From assembly GCA_009746045.1 (NCBI GenBank), contig RPFO01000068.1, positions 1 to 64,000 of the forward strand: a DNA stretch of 64,000 bases, read 5' to 3'. Both the position numbers and the translations under genes were made by a program. Shown piece after piece: positions 20,601 to 30,700 of this stretch (its first letter is position 1; the number at the start of each line of letters is the position of its first letter). Under the pieces are notes generated by a model. It worked only from the letters and a program-made list of their open reading frames with translations. It was not told the origin of the DNA and did not search any database. This DNA is from Mesostigma viride (Eukaryota > Streptophyta > Mesostigmatophyceae > Mesostigmatales > Mesostigmataceae).

Positions 20601-23455
20601 GCGCTTCCAAACTGTTTAGGGCTAATCACCAAAGCTAGTGAACACGCCTCCCACTTTGTACGCGAGCACGCGCCGATGCTGACAAACACAGGCGCCACAT
20701 CGAAAGGACAGGCACATACCGAAACTGACGAAGACCGACGCCACGTCGGAGATCGGGTCCATCGCTCCGGGCTCTTGCCGGAAGAAGCGGAGGAAGAAGG
20801 GGAAGAGTGCGCACGTGGATACGAAGCAGGCGAGGAAGGTGTACACCTGCGGGCGACGGTGCAAGGGCGGGGGCGGTTATCATGGTTTTGTTGTTGTCAG
20901 CATTTGGCCAGAACACAGACCAGCGCAATCATGGGCGATTCGGCCATGCAAGCTGCCCCATGCATTAGAGACAAAAGGAAGGACGTGGCACCAAGTCACT
21001 TGATTGGGCAAATCGCTCGGAATGCAGCGCCTTGTAAGGTGGGTGGCACCTGCTGCCTGCTGGCAGCCCCTGCACCCCATGGGCTGACAGCACTTAACCC
21101 GTTGTACAGAGCCCATCACGCCTCCAATGGTGGCAATCCCAGCTCCAAGAACAGCCAGAAAAACTCCCCAGGCTATAGATTGATTCATAGCGATAGCTTC
21201 ATTCCTGGTGATGCATGCATACTAAACCGTTACCCCTGACCCACCAGGAGCAGAAAGGACGGTCTACGACGCGTGGATCGTGTATTATACCTGACACGCT
21301 TGCCAGCCACCAGAACATCAACCCACCAGGCATATATACTAAGCCATGCACGTTAAACCCACCAGGAAGAGCAGGAACAGGTGTTACCATGCATAGATGA
21401 TAAACCGTTCATGCTTACATGCTTGCCAACCACCGAAACTAAGCACACCAGGAAGATCAGGAAAGTCTTGTAGAAAGTAGAAACTTGTAGTAGAATTCAT
21501 ATCAAAGAGACATCCAGCGCAGGCCAGGCATTACTATATACTACAGTGACCATTATATAAAACAGATAGCCAGCGCAGGCCAGAAATCTGGAAGAATCCT
21601 GACCATGGTAGCTCGAGTATGCTGTTATCTTATCTGTGTTTGTCGAGTCATTCACGATGATGAAATTGAATGGAGGTGGATACGTGTAGCGGTGGAAAAT
21701 CAAAAGTATGGCTGGCTAATCATATGTCTTAATAACCATGAAAATATCTAAAAATATACGTAAACATATGTCTTACTATTTACGTAAACACATGTCATAC
21801 TTTCCCACACAGCAAAATATGGTGTTCTTCTTAGTCAGTTGCATCGTTTTTCCCGTCTTTGTTCTTATCGTGTCCATTTCATCACGACTCTTGTTGAACT
21901 CTTTGCATCCTTTGTTGGTCAAAGACTATGACTGAGACATTATGCTCCGTCAAGTTCGGTGTTTTTTGCAACGTCACCCACATCTGTTCGGTGCTGCCCC
22001 TTGGCACAAGCTCTACAAACAGGTCGTGGACCGGCTGGATCGCATAGTATCTCCGCACATCTGAACCCTGTGATGCCAGATCTCCTTTGCGGCCGTTCCG
22101 ACCTTGGCAGTGGATTTGTTGTCCACACCGTCGCGTCGTTGCAGCAACACAATGTTTTCTGGCATACGCGGGCTTTTGGTTCCCGCCGCACATTTGAAAG
22201 TGCTGTCCTCCGGCTTTTTGCCTTTGCACCGTGTGCAGTTCTTGGACGTTTGGAATCATGGCATGGCTGACCTAATGACTGACTAGCTAGACCTTTTCAG
22301 TGGTTTTCCATTTGCGGGTATTTCCTCGTAAATGGTGGGAGAGCGATCGCAGCAATGGTGCTCACCACTAGACACTCCCGGCCAGTTAGGCTCGAAACAC
22401 ACGCCCTGATCAAGCCAGCTGTTTCCGGCCCCACCATCTAGGTCATCTAGTCGCTCTACATGATTTCAATGCACAAGGCTACACATTTCCATCACCATTC
22501 ATCTTCATCATCCTGAACGACTCGAAAAGGCGGACAAGATAACGGCAGGCTCGAGCTACCATGGTCCGGATTCTCCCAATTTCTGGCCTGCGCTGGTTAT
22601 CTCCTTGATATGTCTCGTTGATATGTCAAACGTACATCTAAACATATATCCAAAAATAAAACCCACCAGAAATAGCAGGAAAAACTTGTAGTTGCGCGCG
22701 CCGACGCAGTTGACCACCCACACGCAGTGGTGGTCCATTTTCAGCACGCAGCGGCTGCAGATCGAACAGTGGTGGCAGCGGTCCGGCTTGTACACGTCGC
22801 ACTTGCGGCAGTAACGATGGCGGGGCCGGTCGCCCGACGAAGTGGGACCCTGGACCAGCACCTGGGAGCTCTCTGCCAGGCCGTTCCCACGCGTGGTCTC
22901 TAGAGACAGCCTGTCCAGGCTGTTGCCGTGGGCGTTTTCTAACGATAGCCGATCCGAGACAAAGACTTTTGTGGCTGCTCCCCCAGGGTTCAGGAACGCA
23001 TGGCCGCTCTCGAGGTCTTGAAGCGCCGCGGGCTTCCAGGCATGTGACACGCCCCCAGGGTCAGTGAACACGCACGAGAAGTAGCACCATAGCAGCATGC
23101 CGACCTGAACAGACGCGCCAGAGAGGTAAACAGGGATAAGGTGAATGGCGGGAACTAGAACGGCGAGAAGGGGCAATTGTTCCTTTGATGGCGCAAAGCC
23201 GACGGCGAGGGGGAAACACGAATCATAGACATATGTAAACGTACGCATGGCACTCACCAGGATATGAAATATTGCAAGCACCGCACACGCGCCGCGGCTT
23301 CCCTCTCCTCCTTGCATCATAGCCGGACCATAGCACTCCACAATCACCGCGTAGTAGGTTATCCCCACGATGGAAAGCACGACCGCTATCATCAACGACC
23401 CGAGTATTTTCATCCATGAACAGTACTTGAAGAAATTCCATGATGTTGCCGACAT
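17627..23455 (-). CDS. DHHC-type protein S-acyltransferase, 6 exons, 345 aa
   Basis: Exons (minus): 23455-23258, 23104-22667, 20846-20720, 19674-19589, 18697-18626, 17743-17627. All junctions are GT-AG and phases close to 346 codons. The protein has two N-terminal membrane segments, then the DPGGVS motif, the Cys-rich domain ([20 protein letters not shown]) and the catalytic DHHC in [14 protein letters not shown]. Exon 3 supplies the third membrane helix and exon 4 the fourth with the TTxE motif (NKTTIE). Exon 5 gives the WKYDQG...NVEQ segment and exon 6 the [14 protein letters not shown] tail typical of plant PATs. It transfers palmitate to protein cysteines on endomembranes or plasma membrane. 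Intron 1 is 153 bases and in frame, so retention would not cause a stop. Intron 2 holds LINE fragments. The start is ATG at 23455; an upstream in-frame GTG is not used. Confidence 0.82.
21506..21720 (+). mobile_element. Old degenerate LINE 3'-end copy in DHHC intron 2
   Basis: From CCAGCGCAGGCCAGAAAT at about 21,552 the sequence matches, with many changes, the LINE end at 25,250-25,400 in the same orientation. A shorter piece of the same boundary (ATATCAAAGAGACATCCAGC) lies just before it at 21,505. This copy is more diverged than the inverted pair. Confidence 0.55.
21801..22611 (-). mobile_element. LINE 3'-end copy, inverted arm A, in DHHC intron 2
   Basis: This 811-bp stretch is the reverse complement of 25239-26060 with scattered differences. 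On the minus strand it starts within the LINE coding end (TATCAAGGAGATAACCAGCG) and runs through the 3' region to CACACAGCAAAATATGG. It is a retrotransposon-derived repeat inside a host intron and not part of the DHHC protein, although the DHHC frame stays open into it for a few dozen codons. Confidence 0.75.
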
Positions 23456-24195
23456 CGTCACGTGACTGCCACGGCGAACCACCACGGGAGACCCCCGGGG
23501 TCTATAGCTGATGCGCTTGAGCAGGTCTACAAAACAATTCCCTTGTCGCCTGAATCCTAAAACACCAACAGCGGAAAACGCCTTAAAAATCGCACAACAA
23601 ACGTGCTATCCCCCCCCGCCCCCCGGACTGCGTCGCATTAGACGTTTTATCATTCTCGCTTTTTCAAATCAGCGCCTAGTCGACACAGCCCAATTAGCTC
23701 ATGGCGGTCATGTGCACGAGATTGCTGTAAGTACACCAATATGTATTCTAGAATTAACAATCACTCAGGCAAATTTCAAGGCGACCCTATACCACGCACC
23801 CCGAGGCCTGAGCCATGCTCGTTCCAAGTACTATTTTGTCTGCTTTGCGTCAGCGGGACATGCCGAAATATGTTATTAGCCGAGAACAGCCGCTCATTTT
23901 TGTCGAGAACCCGCAACAACCGCTATCTCAAGAGGGTATGTCTTTGAATGCCCACGTGCGACCATCCACGTGCGGCAAGGTCACGCAAGGGACTGTACAG
24001 GCGAGGGCATGTCCACTGTCCAGTCGTTGCTGGCCCGCTGTGTTGTTGACTGGTTGACCCTAACGTAAAAGATGCTGCAGTAGCCGGGCGTCGTGAAAGG
24101 TTCACGTCTGCTGCCACCATTGTGAGCAGCAATCCACTTGCGGCACGTGTAACATGGGCTGAGCTGGCTGTCCAGAAATATGGTACACGTTATCA
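23456..24195. other. 5' flank of the DHHC gene
   Basis: No gene is recognised. There is a C-rich run at about 23,611-23,627. This is the presumed promoter side of the DHHC gene. Confidence 0.4.
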
Positions 24196-24396
24196 GGCGG
24201 AGCCAATTTTCGGAAGAACCGTCAGGTTCGCCAGAATTGGCGAAGCTTATAAGGCCGTACACGTGAGAAAACATAGGAATAGGGGATGAAAATCCGTCAA
24301 TCCATCCATACATACATCCATCCATACATACATCCACCGAATTTGTCCCGAATTTGCAAGCATAAGGGTGAGGTTCTTCCGAAAATTGGCTCCGCC
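24196..24396 (-). repeat. Foldback (MITE-like) element, copy 1
   Basis: The 201-bp element starts and ends with a perfect 25-bp inverted repeat (outer bases GGCGGAGCCAATTTTCGG). Inside is a second short inverted repeat (TTCGCCAGAATTGGCGAA) and a CATCCATACATA microsatellite. The right flank, about 46 bases up to ACTTGATAC, is also shared with the second copy at 62 kb, so the repeated unit is larger than the terminal repeats. No coding capacity. Confidence 0.75.
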
Positions 24397-24566
24397 GTAG
24401 AGTTTCAACGGGCAAGTTGCAAACACGCACGTTACTTGATACATAGAGCCGCTGCTGCGTCCGCACTACTGTAGTAGTAGTTGTTGTTGTTGTTGTGTCC
24501 CACGCCTACTGTAGTACTGTACTCTGCGCACACGGGGAACCATAAACCAGCACGACAAGATCTTGC

Positions 24567-25415
24567 ATGATCCAGCCGGACCCATTATCCCCGGTTGAGA
24601 GCATTACATGGCTACACGTGGGCAACACACGGCTCGATCTACTACATCTGGACCCGGTTGAATTTGGATGGGTCTTAACCAAGGGGGACATCAGAACCAG
24701 CAAATGTATCTTTGAGTACACCGCAGATTGGGGTTATGATATCTTGTTGCATATGTACCATCAGCCCCACCCGGGCCGAGCCCGCTGGGGAATACATTGG
24801 CCGGGCTACACTTGGGTTAAGATGATTACCCTGGCGGTAGACCACCCTCTCGTGGACCGCAGGGCCACTGATGTACAACACCTTTTGATGCATAGGGCGA
24901 TAGGGGTCTGCGCCATGCTCCACGAGCGTTTTGGTCATGATGCATCATGCCTGTGGCCCTGTGCACGCACCCTAGTGAAACCATTGAGCACAGCCGGTTT
25001 CTTTACTGTAATCTCCCTAGTGGGGTTTGGACGTGGCTCATTAACATCTGGGCCGCATGGACGGCATCGCCACCCACTCTCCCAATCAGCGTGCGTACCA
25101 TCATTTTCGGTATTGCTGGCACACCAGGGTCCGTCCGAGCTTTCAGTTTCCCAAGCAGAATGGATATGGCTACGCACTACTATGCTATACGCGATCTGGA
25201 CCATACGCAACGAGACAGTCTTTAAGGTCCGCGAGGAGTATCAAAGAGACAACCAGCGCAGGCCAGAAATCGGGAGAATCCGGACCATGGTAGCTCGAGC
25301 CTGCCGTTATCTTTTCCGCGTTTTCGAGTCGTTCAGGATGATGAAGATGAATGGTGATGGAAATGTGTATCCTTGTGCATTGAAATTATGGCTGGCTTAC
25401 GTGTGGAGCGACTAG
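24567..25415 (+). pseudogene. C-terminal end of a LINE ORF2 (zf-RVT-like region)
   Basis: An ATG frame of 282 codons, in fact a mosaic: near 24,945 the better frame shifts to CTHPSETIEHSRFLYC followed by LPSGVWTWL. After 25,160 it returns to TTMLYAIWTIRNETVFK. A Cys/His cluster, then GVW-W, then a helix ending in A-I-W-x-x-R-N is the usual C-terminus of plant-type LINE ORF2 proteins after the reverse transcriptase. The upstream reverse transcriptase is absent, so this is a 5'-truncated copy. Confidence 0.6.
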
Positions 25416-26060
25416 ATGACCTAGACGGTGGGGCCGGAAACAGCATGCTTGATCAGGGCGTGTGTTTCTAGCCTAACTGGCCGGGAGTGTCTAGTGGTGA
25501 GCACCATTGCTGCGATCGCTCTCCCACCATTTACGAGGAAATACCCGCAAATGGAAAACCACTGAAAAGGTCTAGCTAGTCAGTCATCACGTTAGCCATG
25601 CCATGATTCCAAACGTCCAAGAACTGCACACGGTGCAAAGGCAAAAAGCCGGAGGACAGCACTTTCAAATGTGCGGCGGGAACCAAAAGCCCGCGGATGC
25701 CAGAAAACATCGTGTTGCGGCAGCGACGCGACGATGTGGACAACGAATCCAGTGCCAAGCTCGGAACGGCCGCAAAGGAGATCTGGCATCACAGGGTTCA
25801 GATGTGCGGAGATACTATGCGATCCAGCCGGTCCACGACCTGTTTGTAGAGCTTGTGCCAAGGGGCAGCACCGAACAGATGTGGGTGACGTTGCAAAAAA
25901 CATCGGACTTGACGGAGCATAATGGCTCGGTCATAGTCTTTGACCAATAAACGCTGCAAGAGTTCAACAAGAGTCGTGATGAAATCAACACGATAAGAAC
26001 AAAGACGGGAAAAACGATGTAACTGAGAAAGAACAACACCATATTTTGCTGTGTGGGAAA
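25239..26060 (+). mobile_element. LINE 3' end, inverted arm B
   Basis: Includes the last 60 codons of the LINE ORF and its 3' region, ending near CAGCAAAATATGG read on the minus strand. It is the inverted partner of 21801-22611. A 2.6-kb segment with DHHC exons 1-2 and the promoter lies between the arms. A small frame at 25603-25950 is conserved in both arms but resembles no family I know. Confidence 0.7.
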
Positions 26061-26893
26061 GGAGACTGTGAATATCGGGAGGAGTATACCCGCGGCGGCG
26101 TAGTCCGGCGCTTTATATACCTATGGAATGCGGCTATGCGCCGCTACTGGCTGTTAGCTCAGGAACAACACAGGGTGTGGGACCCAGGGCCCAATAACGA
26201 CAAGCCCAGCCCGCTCCAGCTTTTTCATGATCTACTGGGCCGTAATCAGGTATTCACCAGTATGCCTCATGGCGACATCACTCAGGTCCAATGGCTTCCC
26301 TGGTCTAATAACGCGCCCTATTAGCCTTTCACCTGTCACCGCCACACGTGTGTGTGCCCACCTTCATTAGGATTCGCTGATACTCATTTCCCCTCTCACC
26401 TCTTTGGTCCATAATTGGCTAATAAAATATACCCATTTCCCCGAAACCAGCACGACAAGACTACTGTAGACTAGAAAGGTGAGATGACTTGCGGCGGATT
26501 TGCTGCGGTGGAATCTACGGAGGTCAACCCAGGCTGTACTACGTGCAGATGAATGGAGATAAATAGACAATCCGTATTGTACGTCACTGTTATTTACCGT
26601 TTCCAGGGGTGACGGTGCTATAGTATAGCGGCCCATTATCTAATGAAAAAAACCTAGGTGGGCCCTGAGATAATCAGGTAAAACGGCAGGCTCCATTTTT
26701 AGCAGGTTATGCGCCTTACGTAGCTCGCTGCGCTAACAAATTCTTCCAACCCAGCGGAGCTCAGGAATTGGCAATCCACGCGCGCCTACGGCTATGTCCC
26801 GCAGGAATAATTGAGCTCGTCGAGTTAGAAAGGAGGAGCAGATTGTGATCATCGCGACAAGAAAATTTGACTTAGCGCACGTTACGGGAAACC
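26061..26893. other. Intergenic, 5' flank of DRC4, with repeat debris
   Basis: Positions 26,280-26,345 match (inverted, diverged) 29,130-29,200, and AACCAGCACGACAAGA near 26,449 repeats 24,546. No gene is recognised. The promoter of DRC4 should be in the last few hundred bases; no clear TATA box is visible. Confidence 0.4.
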
Positions 26894-27675
26894 ATGCCGC
26901 CTAAGCCAAAGTCCCCCAAGAAGGGGGCCAAGAAAGAGAAGGAGGCCCCTACAGGAGATGAAAATGGCGTATCTGCGGAGGAGCTTGCCTCCAAGATTAC
27001 CGCCCTTGAAAAAGAAAAGACGAAGGAAGAGGAATACCGAAACTACATGCAGCTTGAAAGAGTGCGTATAGGCCCAGGACGCCTTAATTTTCATGACATG
27101 GTGGTAGCGATATGACACTGATCGAAGCGTTTTGCTAGATCCACAGGGCCTAGATTAGCCATGCTGGTCGGACCAAGTTTTTCCATGGAGCGCTGTAGCC
27201 GCGCACGCTTGGGCGAGCGTTATTTACGGCTGCTACATGGCGTTACTCGATTGTCACTTGTCGTGATTGCGCAGGACAAAATAAATGCCTTCTGGGAGAT
27301 TACGAAGAAGGAGCTGGAGGACAAGAAGGCGGAGCTGCGCAACAAGGATCGGGAGATGGAGGAGATGGAGGAGCGCCACCAGGTGGAAATTAAGGTGTAC
27401 AAACAGAAGGTGAAGCACCTGCTATATGAACACCAGAACAACATTTCCACGCTCAAAGCCGACGGGGAGATGGCGCTGAAGCTTCAGCAAGACGAGTTCA
27501 TCAAGCGGGAAAACGAATTGATGTAAGTCGTTGTTCTGGGAAATCCAACTGGACAAGTATGCTATTCCAAGTAACCATCTCGCACCCACCCACACACCCA
27601 CACACCCACACACCCACACACCCACACACCCACCCACACACCCACACACCCACCCACACACACACACACACCCAC

Positions 27676-27763
<88 letters not shown>

Positions 27764-30700
27764 ACCCACCCACTCCCTGACTGTGCTCACCCACCCTGTT
27801 CACATGTCTGTATATTTCCCCATGCACCCATCATTTCCTGCCCCTAAGGCTGTTGCCCTGGTTTCTTCCCCCTCCTTTTCCCGTTTCCTCCTTGCTGTCG
27901 GCCTCCCTTCTTGCCTTCTCCAGCCCAGTTCTGCCATTTTTTCCCCGCTGCCTCTCGCCTCCTCGCCTCCTCGCCTCCTCGCCTGCGCCCTCCTGTCCCC
28001 CCTCTCCCTCTGCAATCCCCTTCCCTTCCACCACCCCTTCGCCTGTACCCTTCCCCTTCTCTCTCCCCTTGCATGCTTGCTTGGTTCCTTTCCTTGTTCC
28101 TCCTCCTCCTCCCCTCTCCTCGTCCATGCCACCCTTTCCCGGTTGTCCGTGCCAGCGTGTCCCCTCGCCCTCACCCCATGATGTGTCCAGCCCTCGCCGT
28201 GGCCCACGCGCTGACCCTCCCACATCCCCTTGTCACCACATCCCATGATCAACGTGATCCTCCCACATCCCCTTGTCAAGACGATCCACCGACGCCCCCT
28301 TCCCCCCATCAGCGTGCCCGTTATCCCCCCCATCAAGGGTAGCAAGCTTCCGCTTTCCCGGCCCTACCCATTCCTACATCTGGCTGTGGCCACTAATCTG
28401 TTGACACCTCCACCTCTCTCCCCCAGCCCCCCCCTACCTCACCCTCGCCACACCCACCTCGTTCCCAAGGCCGGCCGGACCACCATCCGTCTATCTAGGT
28501 CGGCGCGTCTGGCTGCGGAAAGCATGCCAGTGGTCCTGTGGTCTAACCGAAACCCGAACGCTCTGGCCAGAGGTCCTGTGGTCGAGCCTGGAATTCAGTG
28601 GAGGTGGTTTTTGTAATGTGGAATCCCTGACCCCAGCAAATGTAAACGCAGTTTTATACCGTTTCCTTTCTCGAGGTGTATGCTGGTCAGTGTTTCAATG
28701 CGTGGCGTTTGCTCGCCAAATGTGGCAGTGTGGCGCCAGTTTTAGGAAATTGTGGCGTTATCACCCCCAAATGACAGCTCCCAATACGGCGCAAAGTGGC
28801 GGTGCGGTACTACTTGGCAAATGCTGGTCGCCACATAATGGCTGTGCTGAATCCAATGCTAGTACCTTGTGACGCCGCATGTGGCCGTGTCAACGTAATT
28901 TCCAGCCGGCTCTCCACTGCAAGTCCCCCTAGTATATAGTAGGTAGTAGTAGTATAGTAGCCTCCACCAGTCACCAATGGCCCCGTGCCCCGCGCCTGTC
29001 CTACAGTGAATCAGCTGTTGGCCTTCGACTCGCGTGCGGTAGTCGCCTGCTGACTGGCCAGTAAGCGCCGCGCCACGCCGTGGTATAGGTGCTTGAAGAT
29101 TCTGCGCTCGAAACTCACTTGGAAGGCCGCGGGCCGCCCGCCAGTGACAGGTGACAGGTTTAGAGGGAGCATTGTGTGACCAGGGAAGCCATTTGACTCG
29201 CCCGCCTGCCAGTCGCCACGCGTGTCCGTGCCGAGCACAAGTTTTGTTGTCTAAAAGCCACACATTGGCCGAGCCAAATCTTGTTTCCGTAGTTGAATAT
29301 GCCACGTGGCGCTCCGTCCAAAAACCTGAATCGAATCAGTGATGCTGGTCACGTACACCTCCATTCTTAGTTTTCCCCTCCCTCCCTCCCTCCCCCACCC
29401 TTCCTGCTGCTCTGTGCTTGTTTTGCCAGCAAGGACAAGCAGTCGCTGAAGTGCATTTACACATGTCCCATGTCCCCCGTCCCCCCTCCCCCGTCCCCCG
29501 TCCCCCCTCCCCCGTCCCCTTTCCCTTACCCCAGCAAGGACAAGCGGTCGCTTCAGCAAGGATAACTGTTTGTTTAACCACCTGTTACCACAATGATGTT
29601 CCCTGCTTGTGCTGCACGTGTCTTTGGTTTGCCAGCAAGGACAAGCGGTCGCTGAAGCAGGAGCTGAAGGAGATGGAGCTGGCACACGAGGATGTGGTCC
29701 GCACGCTTAAGCTGGTGAGGAAGGGGGAGGGTTGGGAGGAGGGTTGATGTGAAGGCAGAAGAATGTATATGAGAGCGTGATGAATGAGCATGGTTCACCC
29801 CGCGGATGATGAATGAGTGTGTCGTGTGTGGGAGAGGGGAGTGTGGGCACGAGGACGTGGTCCGTACGCTCCAGCTGGTGAGGAGGGGGAGGGGCCAGGG
29901 GATGCATGTCTTGGGTGGGGGAAGGCGGGGATGAGAATGAGGACATGGTCCGCACGCTGAAGCAAGGTGAGCAAGGGATACAATCTTGTGGGGGGAAATC
30001 CGTGTGTGTGTATGTGTGCAACGGAAGGTCTTCTCATGCTGTCGCTGCGTGAGTCAAAGATGTGATGCTGCATCATTAACTGAATATGAAATGATTGTTT
30101 GGTTATGTTGAAGCTTGCTTCCCTGTCCCCGGCAGCCTGCCACCGGACATCGTGTGGTTTCGCCTGGGGCCAGGGAAGCAAGGCTCTACCCTCTCCTTTG
30201 CCCCCCCTCTGCCATGCCACGGCTCCGCACGGCAGCCATGGGTTGATATTGGACCCCTGTCCGCAAGGCAACCATGGTTTGGACTCCACTATCACAGCGT
30301 TGCGGACCGTCCTGCGCATGTGCGTTTTTTTCTCATGTGTCATCTGAACCGCTTACAACTTTCCCTGCTGGCCACCTTGCCTATGTGGCATCTTGCCTGC
30401 TGTCGCCGCAAATGCTGCCCTTGTGTCGCATTGCCCCGCTTGCCCCCTCGCAGGAGCATGCCAAGGAGATCACCAAGCTGCGCCAGGAGTTTGAGCTGAA
30501 CGCCAAGGAGCTGCAGCATAAGTACGAGAAGAAGGTGGGTGCTGGGATGATGGCATGCCCAAGCGAGCGCATCACAGCCCCGTGGTGGTACCCGCACCCC
30601 CACCCACCCGCCCACCCACCCACCCACCCACCCACCCACCCACCCACCCGCCCACCCACCCACCCACCCACCCACCCACCCACCCACCCACCCACCCACC

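Noticed and set aside
22556..22666. DHHC protein truncated by a LINE insertion
   Set aside because: A good GTGGGT donor ends the coding exon at 22667, and the remaining exons, with the last two membrane helices, the TTxE motif and the C-terminus, are found at 20.8-17.6 kb in correct phase.
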